Assembly (NCBI GenBank): GCA_016490735.1
Contig: JAEMWC010002047.1
Location: 1-64,000 of the forward strand
Length of the DNA stretch: 64,000 nucleotides
Origin: Pachyseris speciosa
Taxonomy: Eukaryota > Cnidaria > Anthozoa > Scleractinia > Pachyseridae
Direction of reading: 5' to 3'
Within the stretch, counting starts at the first letter, position 1. The number at the start of each line of letters is the position of its first letter. The notes below the pieces were generated by a model that worked only from the letters and a program-made list of their open reading frames with translations, made no database searches and was not told the DNA's origin. Shown one piece after another: positions 53,848 through 64,000 of this stretch. A program made the translations under genes and the position numbers.

Positions 53848-54275
53848 GTAAGTGACCAGCTCTAAAAATAGTCCTACAAGAGGAGAAATTAAGAAAAGAA
53901 TTAACTCAGAACCCCCAATTCCTCTCTTCTGCAAATAGTCACCTTACGCAAAAGGGCGCGTGGATTTAGGGAAAACCCAAATGTTCTTGCTTCCCCTCTT
54001 TTTTTCGTCTTTTTTTTTAATTGCAAATACAACAAATTTACAACAGACAATAATCACAAAACAACATAGAAAGAGTAGCTAAAACAGCCACGCAATTGCT
54101 GCTGTAAGCAACAATTAATTGATTTTATTCATTTACAACTCAAAATGATAAATATTAATTAATTAATTATTTAATTATTTAATTAGTTACAAACCATGTT
54201 AAATACACTATTTATTTATTTTATTTATTTATTTATTTATTTATTTATTTTATATGTCAACTATCTTGTTGATAG
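53848..54275. other. Intron with TTTA-type simple repeats
   Basis: AT-rich, with TAATTAATTATT words and a TTTA array at 54210-54255 just before the acceptor GTTGATAG. Confidence 0.7.
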
Positions 54276-54490
54276 GATTACTTAGCCAGTAAAGGCTTTG
54301 TTCATCGTGATTTAGCAGCCCGTAATGTCCTTGTCGGTGAAGACCGAAAGGTGAAGATTTCCGATTTTGGTTTGCTGCGACGATTGAGTGATGATGAGAT
54401 CTACGAGGTAAAGCGCACAAAGAAACTTCCCATCAAGTGGACGGCACCAGAGGCGCTGCATAGTGGCACATACACTTCTAAGAGTGACGT
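54276..54490 (+). CDS. Receptor kinase exon: catalytic and activation loops
   Basis: The exon has [20 protein letters not shown], containing the tyrosine-kinase catalytic loop [25 protein letters not shown], with the DFG metal site and an activation-loop Tyr; and [20 protein letters not shown], the tyrosine-kinase P+1 signature. It stops at SDV with a GTAAGT donor in phase 2, the classic position before WSFG. All catalytic residues seen are intact, so the kinase is predicted active. The following exon was not found in the window. Confidence 0.95.
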
Positions 54491-54841
54491 GTAAGTTTAT
54501 TTGTAACGAAACGTCCAAAGGATACAGTGAAACTACAAGATGGTCGAGTCATTTAGGCTGACCTAGCGGCGAAGCTTCCTGCAGAAAAACTTCTCTGCCA
54601 TGACCATTTCTAGCTAGTCATACAGACCTTTAACCAATTTTAGGGATACGGTATGCTGTTCCATATTGAAATGACAATGTACTCTCACATTGTCGACTCA
54701 AACGTCGGTCGAATACGGCATGAGGACTAATTTTACCCATTCGCATCTTCTCATTAAGAGCATTGTACTTAATATTTTATCATCATCAGATCTAATTGTA
54801 TGTTCTAGGTCAATGTTCATAACGGACGGATCCTATAACCA
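54491..54841. other. Start of the last intron
   Basis: No exon encoding the expected WSFG block was found here or anywhere to 64000. Confidence 0.5.
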
Positions 54842-56429
54842 TTAAAGGCCCATTATCACCCTTGATCCAACGCGATTGTTTGTTTTTCTTTTGAAATCGC
54901 GCTATTGTTGATTGGTCAATTATTTTTATCGGGCTTTTGATCTAGTTCATCGCGCCGAGTTCTCGCTTGTGTCTGGTTTGGCAAAGCAAATGGCTACCAA
55001 CTTAACCTGCGTATTTCTTCATTAAAATCGTGAACAATCCGTTCACAGGTATAAAATCAAAACAGCAAAGTACTGAATGATCCGTTATTGATAAAACTCG
55101 CTGATTATGTGACGAGGACGATGACAAAATATCCACGAGAAAACATTTATTGTCGGCAGCTCCTGTTGTTGGATAATGGTTTCTAATATAAATTTTCAGT
55201 AAGAAAAATAATCGTACGTTCTCATTCAATTATCCTATCCTTTCGCTGCCTTTATCAGTACTGTGTATACTGAGTTGAAAATACAGTCGACCCTGCGGCT
55301 TGACAAAAGGAGGAAAACTTTGAGCTAAGAATTAAAACATGGGAGGAAACAAAAGCGGTGTAGTCTCAGCGAGAAAGAGAATTAAATTTCATGCAGTTTA
55401 GGCAAGCTGCAAACTGAACGTAAAGCTAGAATGCCCGATGGGGCATAAAAATGGCAGTCGATAAAGAGACTTAGCGACCAATCGGATTGAAAACATTGAA
55501 GAGTTGACCAAACCCGCCGAACCATTACACAAACTGACCTTGAGGTAATACTCGCCATCAAATCAGTTTTCAAATCGCAGTAAGTCGGCTCCAACAAGCT
55601 CAGCGAATTCTTGAAAGCTCCGAGGTAAAAAGCACCAAAGTTGAACAACGAGTCTCTGTAAGGGCCTCTTCATATGAGCCCGGTTCCCGAGATCTCGCCT
55701 TACCAATAAATGCTTTTTTTCTTTTGAGAGGGCGGGTTAGCCCGGTTGCCGAGATCTCGGTTATTCCAACCGAGATCTCGGTAACCGGGCTGGAATTTTT
55801 ACCATATCAACATTCCAGCCCAGTTACCGGGATGAAAATGATGCAATGCATTTTCGTCAGTAGAACGGACAGTATTTGATTTTGACTTCTTTTTTCTTCC
55901 ATTTATAGTTCGGAATAATTTCTTTCGACAGTTAAAGTAAAGATAAAGGATTTTGAGGTTTCTAAAACCGATAAAAGCGAAAAATTCTCACCAGACTTGT
56001 TCGTTAAATTTCATGCTTGAATGGTCGCGTCACCACTTTTCATCACGGTAACCGGGCTGTAATTTCCCATGTGAACCAATAATAAAGTTTATCCCGCTAA
56101 CCGAGCCAGCCCGGTCAACTGAAGAGGCCCTAAATCCTCTTTGAACCTCACTTTGATATAAAACAACGCTGCGAAGTTACCGCAACCGACTACTGCCACA
56201 CTGCCACACTGACTCTTTACAAGGGCCAAAATACATACAAATTCTTCCAGAAATAACACAAGGAAAATGAAGAAGAATAAACAGAGAACATATTTACAGC
56301 CATGAATTTGGAGATTTTTTCACGATGCGATAAAATAAGAGCGATAAAACAAGGGCTTCGAAGTTACACGAAATTCCAGAATTAACGGTCGCGGCGCGCG
56401 ATGCATCAAGAGTGATAATGGGCCTTTAA
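54842..56429. mobile_element. TTAA-flanked 1.58-kb DNA element with a nested MITE
   Basis: AGGCCCATTATCAC at 54846 is inverted to GTGATAATGGGCCT ending 56425. TTAA flanks both sides. The similarity runs on as CTTGATCCAACGCG versus CGCGATGCATCAAG. No transposase is encoded. Inside, at 55661-56131, lies a second TIR element. Confidence 0.8.
55661..56131. mobile_element. Nested MITE with AGGGCCTCTTCA termini
   Basis: AGGGCCTCTTCATATGAGCC at the left pairs with the complement of CAACTGAAGAGGCCCT at the right. Subterminal words based on GCCCGGTTACCG and CCGAGATCTCGG are repeated several times, including the palindrome around 55758-55787. Confidence 0.75.
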
Positions 56430-56526
56430 AACTCTATCACTTAGGGTGATTCCTCACATTTGCATCGGGCATCCTTACTGCGCATAATTTATCCGTCATT
56501 TACAGGCGCTCGTCCACGCGCGCATC

Positions 56527-56551
56527 GCATACATACATACATACATACATC
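56527..56551. repeat. (CATA)n microsatellite
   Basis: Five to six CATA units. Confidence 0.9.
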
Positions 56552-56559
56552 ACATTATT

Positions 56560-56905
56560 TAGCCTCGGATTTTAGAGTAGCTTGTGGAGCTAATATCTCC
56601 GAGCATTTAACCATCAGATAGACCACCACACCGGGAAATACGTCCCCTACTCTTTTCGAACAGTGTGTGGGTTCTTTTACGTCCCACAGAATCAATTATA
56701 AAGAGATGTGGGACGGGGCCTACGGTTTATCGTCCTTATCCGAGAAGACTAGAAAGTCTAACCATTTGCAGATGTTATTACAAAGGCAGCACTTTCTCCT
56801 CAATCATTTAAAGACCCTGAGTGTTGGTCCGACCGGGGTTTGAACCACCGACCTCCCGCACGCTAGTCCGGTACTCTACCACTAAGCTAACCCGTCGGCG
56901 GTCAT
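56560..56905 (-). mobile_element. tRNA-derived SINE, minus strand
   Basis: Read on the minus strand, the head (56903-56829) is tRNA-like: GTTAGCTTAGTGGTAGAGTA (A box) and GGTGGTTCAAACCCCGG (B box). The body follows (GGGACGGGGCCTACGG read on +, near 56711), which looks like a conserved SINE central domain. Because the ends are diverged it is not a working tRNA gene. Confidence 0.8.
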
Positions 56906-58299
56906 TGAAAACATGACAGATTTGTCTTGATATTGAGCTCTGTTAGTTGAAAAACAACAACAAACAACAACATCTTTTTGAGGTATGATCAAAGTTCATT
57001 TTCTTATTGGTTTCCAAACAACAGCTGTTACTATAGCGATGGTAACGCCTGGCTGCTCATTTTGAAAGTTTTCGAATTTAATTATTATAAACTGAACTAC
57101 AGATATCAGATTTCAGCATTTTCATTGGCTAGCCGGACACAGGCTATTAGCTCATATACCTGCACTACCTTATATGGTCAATGAACGCTTCACAACACAG
57201 AGAACGCTCAAAAAAATTTTCCCTCGAAATGGCAGCCATTAAAACATGAATCGTCTCGCAGCGGAATTAACGAGTAGAAATTTAGTAACTGGAACCGAAA
57301 TACAAGTGGAATTCAACTTTTTCATTGCTGAGACGGATTTAGAACGACAAGAAACAGTGCTGCGATCGTGGTAAAAAAAATTTCGCAGCACTAAGAAAAT
57401 TTTCCGGCTGTTGATGTTAAGCTAATAACAAAACGGAAATAACGAAAAAGTTTTTGAAATTGAAAATATGTATTCAACAACAAATGTCGACGTCGTCAAT
57501 CTGTAACTATGCTCACGGGCCAGTCTATTCAAAACAGACTGACGAACAAGAACTTCAGCTGACATTTGCAGTAATAATTTACTATTGAAAATCTTTCCAG
57601 CGATCAAGTGACACTTAACACACATTGAAAATGTTCCAACCTGCACTCGATGCAATATATCAATCACCAGCTTCAAACTTTTCGGTTACAGATATGATGT
57701 TTTGTAAAGAATGAGAAGAATCGCCGTTCTTGTTGTTTTTGTTATTCTGTTCGGCCGCGGTTCCAGTTTTTGTTCCACGCATCGAGAAAAATTTTTACAA
57801 GCCATTTCTTGAAGAATAACCTGGACATTTGTCTTGCTTATCCGTCATATACCTTGTTTCCGACCAGGTCTGGTGGGACAATGTTCCAGTCCGTCAAAAT
57901 AAATTGAAATTGTGTCTTCATTTTAATGAAATTCGCCCATGGCACTATTGTTTTGATGTATTACAAATTCGCTTCCTTCCGCTCGCACATATCTACGCAA
58001 AAGCCGTTCCACCCTCTTTGAGCAATAACTGAATATCTTTTTACCAAACTGCTGACCATTTACAACCATTCAGAGCAAATAAACTCTGCATTTTTTCCAA
58101 ACAGGACCCTAAAGTGAAGCTTCAACGTTTTTCTCCGACTGTTTCATTGAATTCAGTCAACTTTGCTCGGCCCTTTTTGATTCGTCATGCGATGGACAAT
58201 TGTTTCTTTTTGGGGGGGTTTTCTCTTTCTCTGAGTTCCTTCCTTTCACTTTTTTGTTCAGATTCTCAATTATGCGTCGTAGAGTTTTTAATAAAACAA
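56906..58299. other. No recognised gene
   Basis: About 1.4 kb of intron or intergenic DNA. Short frames on both strands (for example 57676-57422 minus, 57829-58032 plus) show no domains, and none contains the missing kinase exon. Confidence 0.4.
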
Positions 58300-58404
58300 T
58301 TATTCTACTCGGGCTTGCTGGATATGAAATGGTTATAACCAACTCGGCGCTATGCGCCTCGTTTCTTATTTATCATTTCATATCCAGCTCGCCCTCGTAG
58401 AATA
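58300..58404. mobile_element. 105-bp hairpin MITE
   Basis: TATTCTACTCGGGCTTGCTG is inverted to the complement of CAGCTCGCCCTCGTAGAATA, and GGATATGAAATGG pairs with ATTTCATATCC. The centre is GGCGCTATGCGCC. It is an almost perfect hairpin. Confidence 0.8.
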
Positions 58405-58429
58405 AACTGATAGCTTCTCACTCCAACCA

Positions 58430-58975
58430 CATCCCACAAGCTTTACATTTTCAATGCTTGTTTTTTTCATGTGGGTACTTGAGCCTTGGTATTAGCTATG
58501 CCATGCTGGTGAGACCTATCAAGACCGAAACAACTGTCCATGGCTGCTAATGCTCAGGCTCAAACTTTATTTGGTAGATTGAAGGGGTAATGCCCACTAC
58601 CACGTGGCCGTAGTGCCCAATGAGTGGCTTCTCAGCTTACCTAGACACATTAATTTGTGAGGTACTCTTGTTGCTCCAGGCCACGTCCAACAAGCTTCAC
58701 ATTGTCACTGCCTGTTTTATTCATGTGGGTAGTTAAGCCTTGGTATTAGCTATACCGCGCTGATGAGGCCTAACAAGGCCGGAACAGCTGTCCTTGGCTG
58801 CTAATGCTCAGGCTCAAATTTTATTTGGTAGCTTAAAGGGTAATGCCCGCTACCACGTAGCCTTAGTGCCTAATGATTAGCTTTCAGCTTACCTAGGCAA
58901 ATAAATTTGTGAGGTGTTCTTGTCACTCCAAGCCACATCCCACAAGCTTCACATTTCATAACTTGGTTTTATGGT
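58430..58975. repeat. Tandem pair of a ~254-bp dispersed repeat
   Basis: CATGTGGGTACTTGAGCCTT (58470) and CATGTGGGTAGTTAAGCCTT (58724) start successive units. Each contains AACTGTCCATGGCTGCTAAT-like sequence, GTAATGCCC, and ATTTGTGAGG. The family also occurs at 41166-41735. Confidence 0.8.
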
Positions 58976-59308
58976 CTTTTCCTATTATATAAGATTTTCT
59001 GCATGGACAGACAATAAAAGATTTGGTGTCCCTATTTTCGTCAAGTACTTAAAATACAGTAAGCCTTCCTCAACCAATACAACACAGTAAAATTAAGATG
59101 TAGCTGTAGTGTTTGTTGGTCCACCTGTTGTAGCTTGCATGCATAATGGTATAGGATTATTACGTTGGTATGAGAAGAAACGGCGGGAACGAGTTGTTAT
59201 TAAAAGTTGTTGAGATTCAATTCCACTTAAATGTTGTAAAAGTGTTACAACTGGCGACGAGGATCAGGAATCATCGTTAATGTTCCAGATAAAAGATTAT
59301 CGAAGAAA

Positions 59309-60030
59309 ATGGCAGGAAAATTGGAAATTGGAAGCATAAATCCGTTCGATTGCAAAGGCATCCAGAAGAGTGTTGGACCAAGATGGCGGAGATGGAAACG
59401 ATCCTCCGAGTTTTTCCCGGAAGCAAAAGGCGTTACGAAGGATTCTTCCAACAAGTTAACATTCCTTTTGAAATGGAATGAGTTTGACAGGCAGAACAAG
59501 AGAATCGGAAACAGCAGACCAGTTCGTGGTTAGATTATTCCAGTCCGAGCGCTGTAAAATTTGGAGAGGCCAAGGAAGAGCACATCCGTGACCAGCTAAT
59601 CGACAAGGGTAGGTCTCACAATCTTCGCAAGCAATTACTAGAAGCAAGTGGAACGCTCATGCTACGTAATATGACGGGAGCTTCCTCTATAAAGATTATT
59701 TTATTATATGTTATTAGAAAGCACGAGAGCTTCCAAGATCAATGGAAGCAGCGGAAAGACAAGCAAAAAATAAGAATGATTCCAAGGTTGAAAGTGTGCA
59801 TATTAGAGGAGTATCGCCATATCTCCGGGAAGGAGGAAAAGAGGCAGTTGTTACCTGGAATGGAGGGGCACTTCGCTCGAGACCCAGAATGCAAAGCCAG
59901 ATCAGTTAACTGCCCAAAATGTAACGAGATTGGCCACTAGACGAAATGTTGCAAATCAAGGTTGAGAATATTACCAAAAAGGAGACCACTCACAGCAGGA
60001 CGACTTTGCATTTTCAGTTCAATGAGGCAT
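59309..60030 (+). pseudogene. Gypsy-like Gag
   Basis: It begins MAGKLEIGSINPFDCKG with PRWRRWKRSSEFF, a common start for invertebrate Gypsy Gag. After a deletion near 59460-59540, frames continue with KFGEAKEEHIRDQLIDKG, a middle segment at 59659-59940, and a knuckle-like CKARSVNCPKCNEIGH (CxxC..GH). Several frameshifts occur. Confidence 0.7.
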
Positions 60031-60276
60031 TAGAGACATACCAACATAGACACTGAACGCGGAGGGGTCCAGCTTGTTAGAAGTTCTTGTTGTTCGTTTT
60101 CATTTGCATTGTCATCGACAGAGTGACATGTGAAATGCTTAAAAGAAAGAATATCAAATGCAGATCACGGAAGTCAAACAGGAAGTTGTACTGTTATGGC
60201 TCTGAAGAACCCCTCAATACTGATCATAACTTTGACGTAGAGTTGTGTTACAAAGACAGATAATGCCCGGTAAGTT

Positions 60277-60594
60277 TTGTTTTTGTCGAAGAAAAGCGAA
60301 GCCAATAATGTCAATCAAAACTTTGAAATACTTTGGAAAAACTGGCTAAGCTCAGTCAGTGAAGAGAACTTGCTGATTGAATTCCCAAGAGTCCTTAATA
60401 AAGTGGGTAAACTCAAAGATTTTCAGGCCAAGCTGCATATTGATGACTCAGTGGAACCCCTTTGCTCAAAAGTTAAGGAATCAAATCGCCATTTAGGTTT
60501 AAAGAAAAGATAGAAGATAAACTAGAAGAACTTGTCAATCATGATGTCATGGAGCAAGTGCAAGGCCAACCCCCTGGGTAAGCCCCGTGGTCCC
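60277..60594 (+). pseudogene. Gypsy pol, segment before the insertion
   Basis: The frame 60277-60513 includes EFPRVLNKVGKLKDFQAKLH, the protease-RT linker. A shift then gives KEKIEDKLEELVNHDVMEQV, the helix before the first RT strand. It is cut at the insertion of 60598-62827. Confidence 0.7.
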
Positions 60595-60935
60595 TAAGGC
60601 TATGTCTACACTATAGTTGATGACAGTTGATTTTTATTGATTTGCTATTAGTTAAATACAGAATTACCTGACCCGCAAGCATAAAGATGAAAGACGGCTA
60701 AAAGAAATATGTTGATAAGAAAATAAATAAAAGTTGAAATTAAAACGAGAACAACGTTTAGAAAAGAAAAAAAAGGGAGAGAATAAAAAATCCTAATAAA
60801 GAGCTGATTAAAGCAACAAACAACGTTGAAGGGACGCGCTATCATCTTGTGGCATTGTTGCGTTACCATCCACAGGCATTGAAACAGCACGTTATAGATA
60901 AGAACCGTATTTGTTTACCTTGCATATGATTTCTT

Positions 60936-61683
60936 CTAGACCGTAATACGAGTCATCAGACTGTAAAATTTCAAATAAGAATGCGCGAATTCTCTTTTTA
61001 AATTTATCTTTAGGCAAATTACGAATATTAGTTGGTATCGCATTCCACAATTTCGCACCAATTCTCGAGAACGCATATTTTTGAACCTCGAGTTTTGATT
61101 TTTTTTATAAAAATTATGGAACGTTGAGGATCTAGTATTGTATGAATGAACACGAGAAGTGGAAAGAAACAAGTCTTGAATGTTTTGGAGTAAAAGATGA
61201 TTACTTATATCGTGCATCGTTTCGGAAAGTAGTTGATAGTAAAGAAAGTGGTAAAATCTTTGCATTGAGAAACAACGGAATTGCATGATCTCGAAAGTTA
61301 GCAAAGTATATAAACCTAAGGGCACGCTTCTGAAGAACAGGAAGTTTGTTTAACTGGGAGTTGCTAGCTTGGCCCCACGCAATCAAGCCATAGCGAAGAT
61401 ACTGTGCAACTAAAAAGTGATATATAGAAATGAGTGTGCGGAAGGGACAAAATGCCGTAGTTTTGACAATAGCCCACTTGTCTTACTGATTTTTAATAGA
61501 ATTACATCAATTTGATTGTTCCAAGAGAGTCGATAGTCAATTAGAACGCCTAGTAGTTTATAGTAGTTTAGAACTTATATAGCGCATTTTCCATGTGTAT
61601 ATGATCAAATGCGCTTTACAAGCAGATGAAATTGGAATTTGGAAATGTTGGTTTTTGTGGAGAGAGGAAAACCAGAGAACCCG

Positions 61684-61727
<44 letters not shown>

Positions 61728-61764
61728 AACCCACATATGACGTCAAGTCCAGGAATCGAACTCG

Positions 61765-61800
<36 letters not shown>

Positions 61801-62400
61801 CACCATCCCTGCTCCCCTAACGCCTAAATACTTAACATAATCTTTGCATTCTAATGGAACGGACTTATTTGTTTGGTTGTCAAAATTATAATTTTAGGCA
61901 TGAAGGAGAGTTTCTTTTGATAGGGACGAAAGATAATAAATTTGATTTTTTTGATATTAAGACTTAATTTATTAGATATTAACCATTTACATACCTTACT
62001 AAGTTCGTCATTCATTATTTTCTCTAAAGATTTAAGATTTTTATGGGAAAAGAGTATGTTTGTATCGTCAGCAAAAAGATAGAATTTAAATTTTTGTGAT
62101 GAGGAGTAAATATCATTAACATACAAAGGAACAACAAACGGCCTAATACAGAACCCTGGGGAACTCCACATACGATATTTGATGTATCAGAAGTTAGAGA
62201 ATCGACAGCTGTCACTTGGGTCCTTTGTCCTAAATAAGAAGAAAACCAATTATTTATTATTCCTCTAAATCCATAAAAATCCAATTTTTGAAGTAAGGTA
62301 GTATGATCAACAGTATCAAAGCCTTTTGGAGGTCTATGAAAACGCCACAGGAGATAAGACCTTTATCCATATTTGACTGTATTTCGTAAACAATGTCCAG
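60936..62400 (-). pseudogene. LINE (jockey/CR1-type) RT inside the Harbinger element
   Basis: Minus-strand frames read DFYGFRGIINNWFSSYLGQR, DTSNIVCGVPQGSVLG (RT motif B) and FKFYLFADDTNILFSH (motif C, FADD), then a thumb and a C-terminal region with LQKRALRFIYFANFRDHAIP and HSYNTRSSTFHNF. The order fits the 3' two-thirds of a jockey/CR1-like ORF2. It is split by a SINE and by frameshifts. Confidence 0.8.
61545..61826 (-). mobile_element. tRNA-derived SINE inside the LINE, with 8-bp target duplication
   Basis: AACGCCTA flanks the insert at 61545-61552 and 61819-61826. On the minus strand the head has GATGGTGTAGTGGTGAGAGC (A box) and GAGTTCGATTCC (B box). The body has GGTTTTTCTCCGGGTTCTCT and the tail words TAAAGCGCATTTGATC. 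The LINE frame is continuous on either side. Confidence 0.85.
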
Positions 62401-62830
62401 AATTGCATGTTCTGTCTAGCTTAATTTCATTTGGTGTTATAGGTTGAAAGAGGAAAGACGAAGCTGGTGATGTTTTTTATATATACATATACCGAATAGC
62501 TCTTGTGCCGGTACGAAACCATATCGGATAGGACTTTTGTTCGCATTCAAAACGATGATTTCGGCACGGTTTTTGCGTCGGAGCGATGCTGGGTCGCTAC
62601 GGTCTTAAAAGTGAATCGTCATATATCGGATATCGGATAGGTTTTCGTGACACTTTCTGGAGTAGTGTGAACAAAGAATCGAACCGAAACGGAAATTAAC
62701 AACGGAGAGTGAGGATTGGATTCTAGTGGAAAGATGACGGCGGTTTAGGGCCACTGCCGTTCACACCAGGCCGGAGTATTTTTCACAACGGCATAAAATG
62801 CTATCCGGCATAGTGTAGACATAGCCTTAG

Positions 62831-63950
62831 CCAAAAGGAGACATTTGTCTTTGTGTAGACATTTTTTCTTGGTACCAGAGCTGTAAGTTTATTCAATGGA
62901 TCAGCAAACAATACACCGTAGACTATAGCTAAGCCTGTAATATTCCAGTTTTCAAACTTGGTTGAGCACAATTAACAAAAGTTTATTCGATTCTCAACTA
63001 AAACAAATGATCCTTTCTGAAAGTTGGTTCATCATTCATTTAAAACTAAGCCAATTTTTGGTAGACACGCGGAAAGCTAACCGAGCCATAGTAAGGGAGC
63101 GTCACCCTATACCCACGGTAAAGGACGTTACCAACTGAATGAAAGTACCACGTTCAGTAAGCTTGATCTAAATGAGGTTTCCATCAGATTGAACCAGAGG
63201 AACAATGCAGAAATATCGCCACATTTGTAACTCTCAAGGAGTTATACAGGTGCAAGCGTCTCATGTTTGGCATTAGCTCTGCACCAGAGCTCTACCAGCA
63301 TACCATTCAGCAAGTATTAGCAGGGTGTGAGGGTGCGTACAACATTCATGATGATATCATTATTTATGGTCGCTCTGTTGATGAGCATAATGCCAGGTTG
63401 AGGAAAACCATGGAACTTATTCAAGAGAAGTGTATTACGTTAAACAGGGAGAAGTGTGTATTCCAGCTGTCCAAATTGACTTTCATTGGATACTTAGGGA
63501 TTAGTGAATTTCAGTGCCAGGTTCATTCCCAACCTAGCAAGTATCGCGGAGCTACTTCACAGGTTGACGAGGAAGAAAACGCCCTTTTGGGGGGTACAGA
63601 GCAACAGGCTGCTTTTGATACACTGAAGAGTAGCTTAGCGAGTGCAGAAACATTGCCATATTTTGACAGGAATGCGGAGCAGTCCTTACGCAAAATCATA
63701 GAGGATTCGAGGGTGTAGTCCCATATGCAAGTCGAAACCAAACTGATGTTGAGCATACATACTCACAGAGGGAGAAAAGAAACGCTGGACTCGTGTGGGG
63801 TTGTGAAAGACTCCACATGTTCCTATATGGAGTCGAATTCACCTTACTGACTGACCACAAGTCCCTTGAGATTATCTGTTCTACTAGCTCCCGAACCTCA
63901 GAAAGGATAGAAACAGAGTATTGCTGATCCACTGTCACGTCTTAGCAAAG
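62831..63950 (+). pseudogene. Gypsy RT and RNase H
   Basis: From the insertion boundary the strand reads into RT with GDICLCVD-like sequence. The frame 63263-63718 has MFGISSAPELYQHTIQQVLA, NIHDDIIIYGRSVDEHNARL (RT catalytic Asp pair) and REKCVFQLSKLTFIGY. RNase H follows, with EHTYSQREKKRNAGLVWGCE and LLTDHKSLEII. A deletion near 63900 joins RNase H to a later LSRLSK segment. The end is outside the window. Confidence 0.75.
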
Positions 63951-64000
63951 GAAATTGATTATGCATCAGCAGTGACGCAGAAAAGTTCAACACCAGTGGC

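Larger units (their letters stand above)
13463..54490 (+). other. Receptor tyrosine kinase gene with a mosaic adhesive/lectin ectodomain (partial)
   Basis: Eleven + strand exons with AG/GT boundaries join without frame conflict into about 1,071 residues: CTLD, CCP, F5/8C (two exons), LamG, FN3-like, transmembrane helix, and a tyrosine kinase spread over four exons. Every junction in the ectodomain is phase 1, and each split codon is completed sensibly. The remaining junctions (phases 2, 2, 0, 0) also agree. The 5' exon(s) with the signal peptide and the 3' exon(s) encoding the rest of the C-lobe are not seen. Introns reach 14.3 kb and are filled with transposons. It is predicted to be a single-pass plasma membrane receptor. 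Confidence 0.85.
60595..62830. mobile_element. PIF/Harbinger-type element inserted in Gypsy pol
   Basis: GGCTATGTCTACACTATAG at 60598 is inverted to CATAGTGTAGACATAGCC ending 62827. The flanks are TAA and TTA, matching the TWA duplication of Harbinger elements with one mutation. Removing the insert and one flank reads through into VVPKPKGDICLCVD-type Gypsy RT. No transposase remains; a LINE occupies most of the interior. Confidence 0.75.
59099..64000 (+). mobile_element. Gypsy-like LTR retrotransposon, degraded and nested
   Basis: A candidate short LTR (TGTAGC ... GTTACA, 59099-59249) is followed by CTGGCGACGAGGATC, a likely primer-binding site. A Gag start follows at 59309. The pol frame is split at 60594/62831 by a Harbinger-type insertion, and rejoining the flanks restores a reading across the site. 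RT and RNase H follow up to the window edge. Frameshifts and deletions are numerous. Confidence 0.75.

Noticed and set aside
56829..56903. Possible tRNA gene with CTA in the anticodon region
   Set aside because: The body downstream and the diverged stems fit a tRNA-derived SINE.
57422..58032. Candidate exons for the rest of the kinase domain
   Set aside because: Neither strand shows the WSFG block or the conserved C-lobe Arg; composition is not coding-like.

Overview
The window is animal genomic DNA dominated by mobile elements. Its coding exons are short and split by introns with GT/AG boundaries. The repeat content (Polinton/Maverick, Penelope with GIY-YIG endonuclease, DIRS, Ginger-like integrase, Crypton-like tyrosine recombinase, L1-like and other LINEs, Gypsy, tRNA-derived SINEs, many MITEs) points to a marine invertebrate. 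I infer an anthozoan cnidarian, probably a stony coral, but nothing here fixes the species.

The main host gene is on the + strand and covers about 41 kb (13463-54490, open at both ends). Eleven exons join with consistent splice phase into one predicted transmembrane receptor tyrosine kinase: C-type lectin domain, sushi/CCP domain, F5/8-type C (discoidin) domain, LamG/pentraxin-like domain, fibronectin-III-like domain, one transmembrane helix, then a tyrosine kinase domain. The kinase is split by a ~180-residue acidic insert that contains no tyrosine. The signal-peptide exon and the last kinase exon(s) were not found. This ectodomain combination is not one I know from a named receptor, and it is the strongest candidate for an undescribed system: a lectin-headed receptor kinase that may sense glycans or surfaces.

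Layout. 1-4750: wreck of a Polinton (ATPase, integrase, protein-primed DNA polymerase B) with a palindromic right end, abutting an L1-like LINE (4747-7260, minus). 7261-13462: low-information DNA with MITEs, an inverted repeat and a THAP-like fragment. 13463-15449: lectin and sushi exons. 15450-29774: one very large intron holding a 1.2-kb near-perfect palindrome, a Crypton-like recombinase with C2H2 and Myb domains, minus-strand coding fragments, a 76-bp tandem repeat, a folded-back Penelope element, a 326-bp tandem duplication and SINEs. 29775-30935: two discoidin exons. 30936-42714: intron with two TIR elements, a Ginger-like transposon bounded by a 6-bp duplication, a hAT remnant and a deleted DIRS element. 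42715-44519: LamG and FN3 exons. 44520-50979: LINEs and a DNA transposon. 50980-54490: transmembrane and kinase exons. 54491-64000: TTAA-flanked element, SINE, hairpin MITE, tandem repeats, and a Gypsy element containing a four-level nest of insertions.

All splice sites and family assignments come from reading the sequence by eye; no alignment or expression data were available.
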